Source: Turbatrix aceti (Eukaryota; Nematoda; Chromadorea; Rhabditida; Panagrolaimidae). From it: a DNA stretch of 64,000 nucleotides. The translations under genes and the position numbers were made by a program. The DNA is taken from positions 11,848,471 through 11,912,470 of the forward strand of contig OZ017767.1 of NCBI GenBank assembly GCA_963969345.1, read 5' to 3'. The notes beneath the pieces were generated by a model. It was given only the letters and a program-made list of their open reading frames with translations, had not been told where the DNA came from and did not search any database. This document shows, piece by piece, positions 23,862-37,800 of this stretch. Every line of letters begins with the position of its first letter. Position 1 is the first letter of the stretch.

Positions 23862-25118
23862 GAAAAATAATAGTAAGACGACTGTGCCAAATGAGCAATA
23901 ACTCTGGAGAATCGAGGCAGTTTGCAGTCTTTGGAAAAAGTTTGGTATAAGCCGCACGTTGCACAATAGGGTCACGATTACAAAGCTCTATAAATCGGTT
24001 CGCCAAAGACTACAAAGTTTCAAAATTTTGTACGCAAGTGCACTTATTTGTGACCCTCTGCGATCAAACGTGGCCTCTTTTACACGCACAATAACAACCT
24101 GTCTGGTGACAATTTTAATCCACATGTGTATTGTGTACCTAAGCGTTGAGTCATCCTGGTATTACGGTTCTATTGTGTATTGTACGATAAAAAAACTGAA
24201 TGATCAAATGTCAAATTGTCGTTGTCAGGATTTTTCTATGCGCTCGGTAGAACTGTCGTGCGTGCATTTTTAGTTCAATGCAAAATAAAGATGGACTACA
24301 AAACAGAAACATCGAAAACATTTTTTAGAAAGACATAAGAAAAATGAAGCAAAACCAATATTTTTTATTGTTAAATTTTTGTAAATATTTATAGCTTTGA
24401 ATTTTATAATTGGATGAACCTTCATAAGGTATCCTCAAAGATTGGTTCAGTCGGACCACTGATCAACGGTAGATTACACGTGCGCAGACGTCATATTTGT
24501 TTGGTTGCATTTACGTTAAAACATCAGGATCGGTTTAAATTCGCTTTTGTTTGACCTTGATTTAGCTATTTAAAAACTTTTAAAAACTGTTTGATCAATG
24601 AAGTGGTTTCTTTTGAATTGTCGGAACATTATCATTAATAATAATAAAAAATTCCGCTTTTGCCTAATGTTTCCCTGACACAAAAATATTTATATCTATG
24701 TTTGGGTCCTATGTATAATAATTATAATAATTATACTATAATTGCATTATTTATTAACAACAATCTGTATTTATAGTAAAAATTGTTAGAAACACACACC
24801 GGCAAAATACTGATCTCATTATGTACATGAAAATATTAAAAAAAGGAAATTACAGTTCCATTCACATTAAAATGTTAGTATGATTTAGAGATAATCAGTA
24901 GGAGAGGTGTTTGTCTATTCATGTCAGTGGGATATGAAACTGGGTAAAAAAACACATCAAAAAATTTAAATGTAAGATTGTGCTAAAAATAAAAATGGAT
25001 TATTCAAAGGAGAAATGATGGCACAATACCGGTAACCTGAATCTGTTTTGGTAAACAATTGGATGGAGTTGTTGGAAGGAAAAAACAAATAAGTGTAACA
25101 AAAAATGTGTTGTTGCTT
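23862..25118. other. Intergenic region between DUF229 and globin genes
   Basis: About 1.25 kb, AT-rich toward the globin 3' end, with a run of TAATTATAATAATTATA at about 24717-24736. One plus-strand frame at 23959-24273 has no splice signals or recognisable similarity and was not called. Confidence 0.45.
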
Positions 25119-27954
25119 TTATGATGAAGCGCCTCCTTCCGGGAGACGGGTTACATCGTTGCAGGACGGAGACGCTCGAAAAGTCGACATGCCCTGTTTG
25201 ATGTTGTCCGTGATGAAGGCTATGATTGCCAGCCAAGCACGGCGAAGTTCCTTGTGACGACGAACCAAGTCGTTTTTTCGGACACCGTCTAGGATTGCGT
25301 CTCCTGAAAAAATTATTAGAATAATTAAAGAAAATTTGAAGCATACCAAAATCATCCCACATAGCAATATTCATGCCTTCATCCTTAAGTGCGCGGTGGG
25401 TTTGTCCGCATTCCATCAAGTAGGCAATGACGTTTACGGGTGATCCGTCTAGGTTTCGAATAATCACATCGATAAGTTCTAGCGTCAGCTTGGTGTGCAG
25501 TGAAGTACAGTCTGCGCCGCTCTGACTGAACACAGCCACGCCATTGGCCTTTTGCATCATGGCCTTTGCCTTCGGATTCCTGGACGTCAGATTTGAATAC
25601 AGAGAAGAAGCAAAGGCGCCGGATGTCCCGGTGGCAAATATATTGGGCCAGCACTGCAGCAGCAGCTTGGCCTGGTACGGAGAAAGACCGATGACGTCCT
25701 TGAGGCACTTTTGTTTTCCATCGGAGATCAAATCACTCGCTTGTCGCTTGAGACCTAAGTTTGGGGAATCCGAGATGGAAAGAGTTCTGAGGGGGGTTTC
25801 ATCAATGCTTGAGGTTCCATTAATGCTTTTTTTCTGTTGAACCATTGGACATGAAGTCAAACCAAGTCCTTCGAGATCTTCCGAATTTGGATCGGTTTTT
25901 GATCGACCGACTAGCTTAAGAAGGGGGTTTCCAGTCGTTGGACTGAGAAGACCATCGGTGTTGGAATGCATCGGGGGGCTTTCCTGAAAAAGTCGTCAGG
26001 TAAAAAAATCTAAAATCGATCAGAACTCACCACTTGGTCTTCCATAATTCGCTGTCGTCTGACTTCTTTTAGACACTGACGCTCAAGGCTATCGATTGAA
26101 TCGGTGCTAAAAAATTGCAATTAATTAAAAATTTTAAAAACGAGTTTTTTAGAAGAAGCCAAGAGAAGCCCTCTTCCGCATATCGTTTCGTGAGACCTCA
26201 CTCTGAGGTTTTTATCAAAACAGAGCGCAAAAATATCATAAATCGAGATTTTGTAACACAAATACAAAAAAAAACAACACGCTACTTATTTGTGTCGAAC
26301 GACGGCATCGCTTGCACACAAAAAGCAACACCGCCGCCGACCCCCTCCCTCACATCGCCCAAACTGACTAATACTGATTACGACGGGTGCCACCACTGCC
26401 TGTATAATTCTCAATATTATGTAAGCCTGCTTTTGGACGGAGTGTGCGAAAAAGTCTCATGCTCGTGTTGTTCACCTGTCGAAAAGCTTTAGTATTTTTG
26501 TATGGCTCACACACACTCTACTCTCTCTTTCCCTCTATTTCTCTCTATTTCCTCGCCATCGGTGGCAGGCGTCGGTTCGTTGCCGATTCCATGACATAAA
26601 ATTGTCAGTGCAAAAAAAGACAGGTGAATTTTTGCCCTCGGGCGAGTTGTAATTTGGCCACGTCAACGCAACCCCTGGAAACAAGGGCTGAAAAGAATCA
26701 ACTGACGATGGCAGCGCGAGAAGGACGCGTCGGCGAATAGCGCATGGTGACGGTGTTTGCTTCTAAATATCCTATGCATTTCTTGTGTCGGGTCGGTTGC
26801 TGGACGATAGAAAAAATGGGTCCAAGACAAAAAATGTGTTTGGGAACTTTTGTTCGGAAAAAAATTAAATAAACTACAAGACTACAAAACATGGAGCCTA
26901 CAGTAACAATGTACAAAATTTTGCGTCAAAAAAAAATTTTTATCATTACAGGAATCGAACCCGGGACTCAAACTTATGCGCGCGTCATTTTTGCCCTTAC
27001 ACCACGGCGTAAAAAGGAATGCAACAGTTCTAAAAAATAAGAAATCCTGAAATTTTTTAGGACTGTTGTGAAAAACTATACTTCCCAAGAATAAGTTTTG
27101 TACAAAACGGAAATTGTAAAATTATGCGTTCTGTAAAAAAGGAATAGCAACAAAACGAGTTGCATAGCGACCGGAAAAGGGTCTATAAAAGGATAAAAAG
27201 AATATACAATGTATCAAGTTGCAAATCGGCTAATAGAACGACTTCCGGAGGATGCGGGGGATGGATAATGCCGAGTCCCTTACTGATTTATGCCCAGCAA
27301 AAAAATAAAAGAATACGGATGCTACATTTTATTGAAAAAGAGATGGAAGAATAAAGGTCAAAAAATGCGACATAAAGTGATGTCAAAAATATTACATAAA
27401 TATAAAATGTTTTCGTGCCAGAACCCAAAAAGAAAAAGAAACAAAATTTTTGTAGTGTATGAAAATCATTCTAAATAAGGCGATAAAGAGATTTTTTTTA
27501 ATCAAAAAGTCGCTCACCTGAATGTTCTGATAAACCGTAAATTCGAACAAATAGAAGTACGCCGATGAGCTGCGGTAACGCAGATCGATGGAACAGATGG
27601 CTCTTCGCGTTGATAATCGTAATCAAAATTATTATTGTCCTTGTTGCTACTGCTATTATGCTTAAAAGGCGTAATAGCAGCGCTGACACCCTCCAAACCA
27701 GATGTCACACCACTACCTCGCGTTGTGGCTGCTGTTCCACCACCACTACCACCGCCACTTCCACCACCACCGGTCGTTGCAGCAGTGTCGGACTCCGGCA
27801 GGCTTTTGTAATTATGATGCCTGATGCCGTTGACAAAATTGGTGGCAACGTTGGCAGTTGTTGGCGTTGACGACGACGACGACGACGACGATGGAGGATA
27901 ATACTTGCACGAATGCGTGCGCCATCCACTAGTCTCCGAGGTACTAGCTGACTG
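25119..27954 (-). CDS. Nematode globin with long low-complexity N-terminal extension (5' end uncertain)
   Basis: Four exons chain in frame on the minus strand: 27954-27518 (phase 2 out), 26106-26031, 25983-25347 (phase 1 out) and 25303-25119. The two 3' exons encode a globin fold: LLQCWPNIFATGTSGAFASSLYSNL (helices A-B), CTSLHTKLTLELIDVIIRNL (helix E region), ECGQTHRALKDEGM with the probable proximal His, then DAILDGVRKNDLVRRH and RRAWLAIIAFITDNIKQG (helices G-H). This fits the neural-type globins of nematodes, thought to bind heme and act in oxygen or redox sensing. Upstream lie about 70 Ser/Pro-rich residues, and the 437-bp exon adds poly-Ser (from TCG repeats), poly-Gly and His/Asn-rich tracts. 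That exon is linked only by matching splice phase. At least one more 5' exon is expected because the exon opens at an acceptor in phase 0. Confidence 0.75.
26945..27010 (-). repeat. tRNA-like Pol III module (SINE-like) inside globin intron
   Basis: On the minus strand an A-box-like TGGTGTAAGGG (27004-26994) is followed about 30 bp later by a B-box-like GGGTTCGATTCC (26962-26951), with a run of nine T just downstream (26936-26928) as a Pol III stop. The cloverleaf is poor: the T-stem has a mismatch and I found no convincing acceptor stem. I read it as a tRNA pseudogene or tRNA-derived repeat rather than a working tRNA. Confidence 0.5.
27868..27892. repeat. GAC/TCG trinucleotide repeat encoding poly-Ser
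   Basis: Near-perfect GAC repeat on the plus strand, read as TCG codons (Ser) on the minus strand within the N-terminal extension of the globin gene. Confidence 0.75.
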
Positions 27955-30900
27955 CTGCAACGAGAAAGAGTGAAAAAAAATGAGGGAGTCATGAAAAAAA
28001 ATATGTTGAGTAATAATGCATATTAGATATCGTACATGTGGATACAAATTTATTGCCTCGCCGATGGTGACCAAACAAGCAGGGAGTCAATGATGCGAAA
28101 TTTTTCATCGTAACACTTCAATTTTTATTTATGTATTTTTTGCCACTTTTTTCAGTATAAAAATTTTTTTGAAGTTGAAAAAACTATTTTTCTTCTGTTT
28201 TGTGCCCAAATTTATGAAACATTGTTCTATGAACACCAGGGGACATCACTTTTGACTCGATTATCCTGGCTTACAGGCAAAATGAAGAAAGGAGGGAGGA
28301 AAGGGCTTATGACCATACAAAACCCTCCAAACAAATAAATATTCAACTAAATGTGCACCACAACATGAGGGCACAAAAGATGATGGTAATGACACAAAAA
28401 AAGTCCGGTTGAAAACACAAATTTTCACAGACATCTATTAAAGGAGAATAATGTTTTTTGTAAGATCCGGACGTTGATGCTGGAAAAAAAATAAATTGCG
28501 TGTTGGGGCGGACATTAAAAAAGTAGAAATAAAACAAATCGCAGTTGTTGGAAAAAAACGGTAAGTCACCTTTGAAAAATGTTTTTGTAGGTCTGTATCG
28601 TGGATATCAAGGACAAATGCAGTTATCAAGCGGAACTAAAAATAAAAAAAATAAAAAATACATGAATTGCTTAAAAAAATAAACATAGAAATATACAGAA
28701 ACAAAAATAAATATTTTTTATTGTTCCAACAAAAAATTAAAAAAGGGGCACCTTATGTAAAAGAAAAATCCGTGTTTTGCATTCTTTGTGTCATGAAAAA
28801 TAATTTTTTTTGTCATGACACCTCTATTACTTGTGACAACGAATCCAACATGAAAGAAAAAAATGGATAATAGTTTTACCGCCAACAAAAAACGAGATAT
28901 CTTCCTATTTTTAAACGACCAAGCGTATAAATACGTTTACGTACCGTATAAACACTACACTTCCTACTAAATTACATGGAACAATGAATGACTTTATGCA
29001 TGTCGTTCAAAAAAAGGACACAAAACCGACATCACAAAAAAGACGTCACTCGTAAAACAAAAAAAAAGTACGACAATTCGGTTGACGGGGATCTCCTTGG
29101 TATGAATTTCTGACGACAATGATGATAGTTGGTGTTATCAATAAAACCATGCATCAGTGACACGGGACGAAAGACAAATAACGTTCAGATATGGTTCAAC
29201 GACACTTTTTTTGTTACCCAAAAGAAAAATAAGGGGGGTTAAGGAAGGACACTATGATTAACTAGACAAAAAATTGCAGGAAACGAAGAACTTGGAGTGC
29301 AACAACGGAAAGCAGAAAAAAAAACAAATATCTTTTACATTTTTTTGCAATTTGCTATAATTTACACACAACATTTTTTATTTACAGTTTGGCAATTTTG
29401 CGTCAATTTTTGAGGTTTGCGGAACTTTTCTCCAGTCTAATGTAAGAGTCTGTCTTGCCTAGCCCAATTTTAATAGATTGCAACTGAAATTTTTTTGTTG
29501 TTTTACGTAACAAATTTTTAAACTAACTAATATTTTTTTGAATTATGTATTAAAAATTTTCAGTTTTTTTCAACGATTACCATTAACAATTGCAGATTTT
29601 CAAAAAACAATTTTTTTGCAAAAATTGTTGACGAAAAATTCTGTTTTCCGCCATTTGAAGTTCAATTGTGTATTATTTACAACAATTTGGAACCGCTGAC
29701 AAAACTATTTGAAAGCCGCGTTCTCCGATTTAAGCTCAAACAGCACGAACATGCGAAATAGATACATATATAGTCTATCGTCTCGTACACTTCATACGAA
29801 AGCGTAAAAAATGAAACCAAGTTTAGTATCGTTTCCCTTCCCTCCTTCTTTAACGTGTCTGTTTCATTTTAGTTTCGGATTTCGGTTCAAATATCAGGAA
29901 GTCTCAAGTTCTATCTTCATCTAATGTGTAAAAAGCATCCCAACAAAAATTACCGCTGATAGAAAAAAAATTCATTTGTTACGCCGAACATATTATTTTT
30001 TTAAACTTTGAACTTTACTCAATTGCTGAAAACCAGAATTGGTTAGTGTCTGAAAAATAATTTTTGGTTTGTTTCATTTTAAAAAGCGCATAATTAATGC
30101 TAGAAGCTGCGTTGGTAACAGAAAAGGCTTCAAACAAGCGTTTATGCCTCAGGGTTTTGTTCTCGATACGGTTAAAAATTTGAAAAGTTTGAGAAAATAC
30201 ACCTTATTAAGCGTCTGATGTGAATGCAAGAAAGGTCATCATCAGTTAGTTTGCGAGATTGGTAAAAAATTTTGAAAAATTGTTTGTGAAAAAAATGTAA
30301 GGAAATCAAAACAATATGCCACACGAAGAGCGTAAAAGAAAAATATATTGGTTTCCCTTTAGATATATTTTTTTCACGCCATTAAGCAACGCAATCCCAC
30401 ATTAAGGTGTAATCCTTATACTTTTCGCCAGGCACAAAAAATGCCTAAAATACCATAAAAAGATAATATGTTTGTAAATAGCTGCAATTTAGGCATTTTC
30501 TAAACAAAGTGAAATTTCTTAATTTTGTTTTTTATCGTAATACGAAAGCAAAAGTGCTTCGTAAAAAAACAAAATCGAAAATGGGGGAATGCAAGTGTTT
30601 TTGTAAAGTTTCGACTTGAAAAAAATGTCTAGTAAAAACTATTCAAAATGTCAAATTAGTCTGCAAGCTTCCGGCTTCAAAACCTCGTCATTCTGTTCGA
30701 AAATTGACCGCTTTAGTGTTTAAAATCGAGTTTGTCCGCCTTTACACAAAAATGACTATCAAAATTTTAGTAACACTATTTTTACTAATACGTCCGGACA
30801 AACAAAAAAATGGTTTGATTGACATCTTCTTTGGTAGAATTTCACACATTTCATGTTTGTCAGTTAGTCATCCGATTTCACGTGACGGTACTAATGGTTG

Positions 30901-31299
30901 TTTTTCTGACTAACTATACAACTAAAATTTGGATACGATAGGGCTGGATCAAGTTTCGTTTCTTAGTGTAAAGTTATATCCAAACCGATAAGTAGCCAGC
31001 CAATGTCACAACTTGCAGCAAGTGACAAAAAAAGACACGTGATGTTTTTATAGGGTGTGATTTCATGAATTCGATATTTTTGCTAAAACACATTTTTTTA
31101 TAGGAACTCACATCATTCAAATTTCTATAAAAATATTTTATGTCCTTTGGTTTTTATTATTGGTTTTAAGATATTTTTTTATAAACATCAATACTAAATT
31201 TAATTTAAAAATAAAACTAATGTATTTTGAAAACAAAAATTGGCAAAAAAAGTTCATTTACATTTTTTTCGTATTTAAACAGATTAGATAAATAAATCA
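27955..31299. other. Gene-poor region, probable minus-strand intron or intergenic
   Basis: About 3.3 kb of A-rich (+ strand) sequence with no supported exon. It includes a short hairpin near 28787-28823 (GTGTCATGA and its complement). Composition matches intron sequence of a minus-strand transcript, which would fit an extended 5' part of the globin gene. Confidence 0.4.
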
Positions 31300-31872
31300 T
31301 CAAACACCCACTTTCTTTCCAATTTTCGTTCTTGCGGTATCACTTCCAACTCCAGGCTTATTATTAAGCTGCCCAAAATCGACAGGTGCAGTATTCCTAG
31401 ACGGCGAAACCATAGAAAACCCTGCGGTAAACAGCTTGGACGGCATATACAGCCGTAACGACTTCCTTGTCCTCGTAAAAGACGGCTTTGTAGCCCGTTG
31501 CGTAGGCGCCGGTTCAGGTACAGGTGCCGGGGGCGGCGGAGGCTGATGTTGGTCGTTTGCAAAGCAGTTAGCAGACCTTGATTCGCGTAACGGTCGATGG
31601 CCGGTACCTAGCATGGATGTTCGCTGATCGTAGGCCTCAGAAGTGAGAGAATCTGGCATGATTTTCTGTTCGAGAGAGGGGTCAGAGTAAATGTGGGATG
31701 ATCGTAGCTGATGAGAGGGCGACCTTACCATACGAATGTCAGATGGGCACAATGAGAGCATTGGAATTGTCAAAGTGTCCGGCTTTGTGGTGCCTTTAAT
31801 TGACTTTTTCTTCAACCAGTCGGTTTTTATTTTCAATGATAATAGATAGCCTGCTTGCGTGTTTGAGTGCCA
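31300..31872 (-). CDS. Possible minus-strand coding exon, proline-rich, unknown
   Basis: A 190-codon open frame that stands out from its AT-rich surroundings by higher GC and protein-like composition: a Pro-rich tract (HQPPPPPAPVPEPAPTQ), Ser/Arg-rich stretches (SPSHQLRSSHIYSD, TRTRKSLRLYMPSK) and few Phe/Lys runs. It ends with a TGA at 31300-31302. It also contains a possible donor (AAA|GTGGGT, exon end 31312) in phase 0, which would match the phase-0 entry of the globin-associated exon at 27954. So it may be either a terminal exon of a separate gene or an upstream exon of the globin gene. The upper boundary is approximate and no convincing acceptor was found. Confidence 0.35.
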   Translation of the reverse strand, partial: WHSNTQAGYLLSLKIKTDWLKKKSIKGTTKPDTLTIPMLSLCPSDIRMVRSPSHQLRSSHIYSDPSLEQKIMPDSLTSEAYDQRTSMLGTGHRPLRESRSANCFANDQHQPPPPPAPVPEPAPTQRATKPSFTRTRKSLRLYMPSKLFTAGFSMVSPSRNTAPVDFGQLNNKPGVGSDTARTKIGKKVGV

Positions 31873-31890
31873 ACAACAACAAAAAACCAC

Positions 31891-34800
31891 AAAATATACG
31901 GCGGCGTCGACAATTCCGGTATTGAAAAAAAATTGAAAACTTGAATTACAATTTTACAACAAATTGTAAACGTTGTTTTTTGGGTCGGTAAACAATTTTT
32001 TTCTGAAAACTGGCAGAATTAAAAAAATACAAAATAAAAGCAGTAAAAATTTTTCAACAACTGATTGTGATCCAATTATGAATGTCAAGTATCCGTAAAA
32101 TGTATGAATCTTGAACAGACTGATTCGCCGTAGTTTAAAAAATCGTATTAAAACAATAGTTCCTTTTTTTACAAAACGAAAATAAAAAAAGCCGTCTATG
32201 CATGCCAAAAAAATTCAGCATAGTTTATTTCAAAAGGAAAGGGAAGCAGTGAAGGGAGGTGATGTGATGCGCATCAATCAACGAGCGACACCAAACGAGA
32301 CGGGCGTAAAGGAACAAAAGGATCGACGCCCTATAATAAACATTTGTACCCGCAGACATTCATGAATGAAACAAACCCCAATACAGACTGGCTTTTGGAA
32401 AAATGTATTATTACTCATTTGGTAGAAAAAAATTGTAGCTTGCGAAAAAAACTGTATTTATTCTTGGCAAGTAAGATTTTGAACTCATGTCACTATACAA
32501 AAAGTAATTAAATAATAAAATATAAAAAAGAAATGAAGTCATGATTGAAATTTAGATGCATTCCTGAGATTTTCAAAACTTCAAAAGTGAAAAACACCAT
32601 ATTTTGAACTTTTTTTGAACATTAGCATTGTCAACCAAAAAATGAAAAAAAACGACTTGCCTGAATGATTACTGCACCAAACGGATATCAATGTAGGAAA
32701 AACTAGATGAAACGGATTTATGTACACATCTTCAGGTTGTGTCGGTAAAGCTGAAAGTTCGCATATAAAAGTACAAACTTGTGTTGTAAATCGACACGCC
32801 ACGCGTTGTTTTTTAGACTCAAAACACGGTGATGTGATGTCTGTCATCAACGACTTCGCGAGGCATAAAATGAAAAATCTATCCACCCTCTAAAGACCAC
32901 CACATCCTGATCAGCCTAATCCATGCCCACAAATTTCTGATATTTTCATGTTTCTTTTATGAAGAAACAACTTCAATTCCGCAAATTAATCACTAATCTT
33001 CACAGTATGAAAGTTAAAAAAGCGGAAATATCACGTCAAAACATACGGCTAGCAAATATCATCGACAAAGTTCACGCTTTGTCCATTTCTCGTTTTGTTG
33101 CCACTTTGCACGCATCACTGGCATTTCTGGACTACAGGCGATGGACACAAGCAATGCTACCAAACAACATCACTTTTTCTCACAAGGAATAAAATGTCAC
33201 GTATTGGGAAATCTGATTTGTTCTTGGAAAAGTTTGGATACGCTTCAACGCTTATGGTTTTGTAATTTTTTGCAAATATATAGAGAAAAAATTTATCAAG
33301 AAAGAATTTCGATTTGAAAAGTTCTGTGATTTTGCCAAAATTTTTGAAAAAAAAATAGACAAAGTTAGATGCAGTGTTGGGCAAAAACCGGAACCGACCA
33401 GATAAATGAACCATACCAGGATCTCAGAAAAAATAGTTTCCGTTTTAGTGACCCGTTTTTCTGGCATCGATTGGGTAATATGTACTTTTGCACCAAAAAA
33501 TTACGTTAAACTTGACTCGCCCGCATGTGTGCATGAGCTCATGCATGAGGTGTGAAAAATGGAGTTTTTATTTTTAAAAAATATGCTCAGTGTCAAAAAT
33601 ATTTTTTCGTTCATTGAAGCATTACGTGACATAATAATCCGTTCTTTGTCAAATAAGCCGCAAAATGACACACACATACACACTCACAAACTGTTAATTT
33701 CTACTCGGCACGGCAGCAATTAAAAGGACACTTCAAAGCTGAGACTTCATATGAAACAACTTTTTTGAGACAGGACAAAAGCGTGACACGGTTGTTGACA
33801 ATTGCTACTAGGACTCATGGCTGCGATATTGGCAGTGTGCGAGAAGTTATTGCAAATTGTGATATCTGCAGAACATATATATGTTCTAAAAATTTTTCAA
33901 GAACCAAACTTTTTTGGAGAACATAAATGTATTCCTTTGTAAACCTTATTGAAGCCTAAAAAACGACATGTCGGGCAAAAGGTATACAACCTTTGAATAC
34001 CATAAAAAACAAAAAGTCATAAAAAATGCACAAGTTGCTTTTTCCTTGTGGTTTACTGCTGTCTCAAATAAATCAAAAAAAGACGTCAAAGTTCTTGCAA
34101 AACTGCAGGCAAGCATAAAAAATTTATGAACCCGATCTAGTTTTTTTGTAAAAAAATTGTGAAAAAAAAAAAAAAAACTAATTTATTATTTTTACGTAAC
34201 AAGAGACAACGTCTTTTGCGGTAAAAACAAAACACAATGAGTATCTTCGTTTTTTCAAACGTCTGAGTAAGTGTCAGAGAGTAAAGGAATATCCAGAAAG
34301 CAAGACGCCGGCGCATTCATTAGTAGGTAAATCATAACACAAAAAAACGAAACGCAAGCAAAAGCAATGCAGACAAAAAACATTGGAAATTCAAGGCAAT
34401 ATTTTTCCAAATATAATACGATGTTTGCTATTAAAAAAAGTGAACGGCAATGTTTGGTAAAAAATATTATGTATTCAAAGAATACATAAAAGGTAACGTC
34501 TACAGAATTATGTACCTCATGATGTTCTTTTGTATGGACTTTTTAGGTAATAAAAATGCGACATATGTACCTATAAATATTTATATCCATCCACCCTCCC
34601 CCTCTCTCTCCAAATTTACTATTGCCGGCGACATGTTATGTTGCATTGCACTTGCTGGCTAAGAGCTGCGTTCTGTGACCACCCAAAATCCCACAGGCTA
34701 AGTCAGATGAAAAAAAAAACATGGATAACATAAATTGGCGTTCAGCCGTAGCAACATAATTTATGTCAAAATATGAGTTCAATTTTTAACAACATAAAAA

Positions 34801-37800
34801 TGTGCTGAGCAGATAGAAAATAATTTAGGATAAAAAAGAGAAATTGACCTTCGAATTATCAAATTATAAAAAGAAACTAACAATTCGAGGGGGTGTACAT
34901 GTGAAAAAAAGTGTCTGTTTTTTGAAGTGTGAAAAATTCCCCGGGGACTATTGCGCACATTTTGCAAGGTATAAGTCCTGACAAGCATCAGTAGTTGCAT
35001 TGACAGTATCGGCATGCTGATGTGAGTGCAAATAAGGGACTATGCTGTCAGTAATGTTCAGCGTTCTATGATATCGATGGGTATTTTTTCTAATTTATAA
35101 AAATTACGTAAAAAATGAAAACAGGAATTTTATAATAATTAAAGTAAGTTTTTTTTCATTAAACTAAAACAAAAAATAATAATTTAAAAAAACATCTAAA
35201 AATGTTTTCCTTTAAAATTAGAAAAAAAATGTACAAAAAAGGTTTCAATAAACTATTGTTTCAATTTGAAAGTTATTCGTGTAGAAACTCTCAATGCCAC
35301 TTTCTTAACAACTTTTTTTTTTCAATAAACTTCGACGTGTGTTCCATGTTCTTCGTTTTAAGCAGGAAAGCGACAAATAAACAAACAGACAGACAATTAG
35401 ATGACAGGGAAAGAAAAAAAAACGAAGAAGTAGTCTCTTCATAAAACTTTCCTGAAACCCGTCAATATGTAAAGAAGTCTGGAAGGCGGCGAAAACAAGA
35501 AACAAGAAACTCATCCCTTAAAAATGACGACGTTGGAATTCCGTTTTTTGTACTTTTTTCCCGTGAGACTCATTACCTTGTTAAAAGGAATGCGGAAGGA
35601 TTAAACCAGACTGACTAACTCACGATGAAAAGCAGAATTACTTTGAAATCTGATTTGAAGCAAAAACGCATAAAAGCTATGTCGTTTAGTTAAAAAGGAA
35701 AAAAATAATTGACTATTTTTAGACACAAATTAGAAAATCGTAACTTTTTTGGACTCAATTTGAATTTTTTGGGATAAAAAGTACAACAAAAAAATTATTT
35801 TGTCCAAAAAATTGCACAGATGCAAATAAATAAATAACATGATACTCAACATTTCACTTATTTCACCTCCTTCTACCCCCGTCAATAAAAAATTCACAGA
35901 AAAACAAGGAAGAGATCGAAGATTCATCAGCGGAGAAATAACGTCCGTGACAAGTAGAGGGAGGACAACAACGGTGACAAGCATATGACCCAAAGTAAGA
36001 CGCAAGCAGGGGATATGGAAGGGCGATATGGAGCTGCATTGCAAGCAGTCCCCTTTTCTCCTCTGTCTACCCAGATATGGAAAAAACAAAAAAATTGTGC
36101 CGCATAATTGGATTAAAGTGCGGTTGAATAGAAAACAAAAGGTCTTGCTCATTATTTATGCGTAAAACAAAAGAATAAAAAATGACGCTAAAGTAAATTT
36201 TTGACAGGTACTATCATACAGAAAATTGGACGATAGAAGAAAGTTGAAATTAGATACGATACATTCGTTGTTGTAGGAAATTATTAAGACAAAAATAAAT
36301 GTTGTAACGTAAATTAATTTAACTATTTACCGAATGCAAAGGTGCACGTGAATACAGGGAAAAAGTAGCAATGAACATGATGTTATAAAAACACAGGAAC
36401 ATAAATGCCAAAGTAAATGATATAATTTGTTTTATCACAGTTTTGGTGCTGTTTTATGATAGATATAAAGAACGGTGCGAAACACATTTACAAAAAAAGA
36501 TGCTAAAGGACACAATGCACGCGCATGATAACAAATGAAATATATACTTTTTGAAACAATGACGCTCACTCTGTGTACTCTATGCCTTGCAATTTTTCAA
36601 AAAAAAAGACCTTTAAAGGTCAAAAATCCTAATTTAAAAACGGAAATTGACCCCAAATTCTACAAATTATCCAAAACTACCGTCTAGTTATACTATAAAA
36701 TATTAAAAACGTGGTACAATGTTAAAAAGAATTCTGTCAAGAAAAACGTCGTTAGCGTATAAGCAAAGCATACCTACGTGTTAACTGTCAAGTAATGAAA
36801 GCTATCATCTACTCTTTTTTAAGAAAAATAAAAGCAAGCAGGTAATCATCACACATTTGTAACAGTTATTTTTTTAGTTCTGACGATTTTTTTTCAAAAC
36901 TTTTTACGTCACAACAAAAAAAGTGTAGATATAACTTTGCTTTTAAGCGCAGCAGTGTCTACCAAAATATGCAACATGATGCGAAAAAAGGAGAAAAATT
37001 GCTAAATTGGGTTATTGTAATCAAAACTATGAAGCCAGCCGTACAAGCTATAGCCTTGGCATAATCACGTCATGCATTAGAGCCGCGGAATTTCCTTATG
37101 AGGACTGAATAAATTTTTCGTTTTAAAAATGGGGTGTGTCGTTTTTGTGAAAAAAATGTACTGTTTTTTTTAAAGTATTTGTTTCTTAGTACAATGAACT
37201 TTTTGTGAGAAGTTGATCCTTAAAATATTGTATGCTGTGTAAAATTACCTTGATTTTTACTTGCTGGAAGTTAAAATTTAACAAAAAATATACGTGAGTT
37301 ATACAATCTACAAAGAACTCAAGACGACAATAATTAGAGACATTTGTCAGAACCGACATAACTGTGAACAAAAACCCAAATAACAAGCTTTTACCTAACT
37401 AAAAACAAAAAGCCTTTGATTTATTGGCCACACTGGCCGTGCTTAGAAGAACAAAAAAACAATAATGATAAGAAGTTAAGCCCCTCGACGACAAAGGAGG
37501 GACGGGATTTTTGATATCAATGGCAAATGCCGAAACACGTAGTTGCTTGATTATTGAGAAATGAATAAAAAAGAGAAGGAATTAGTTGGGGTTTCTAGAT
37601 AAGCGGTTATGAATCACGTGAGAAGCCTTGTTTTCTCTTCTTGATCTTGCGTGACATTTTGAATAAGAAAAAAACGTAAAATTACTACATGTAAAACTAC
37701 TAAAATAAGCGTAAAACTATTAAAATAGCATTCATGGGTGCATTTTATGACAAAAATTTACAATCTGAGGTTTTGGCATGAAAATACATAAATATTACGG

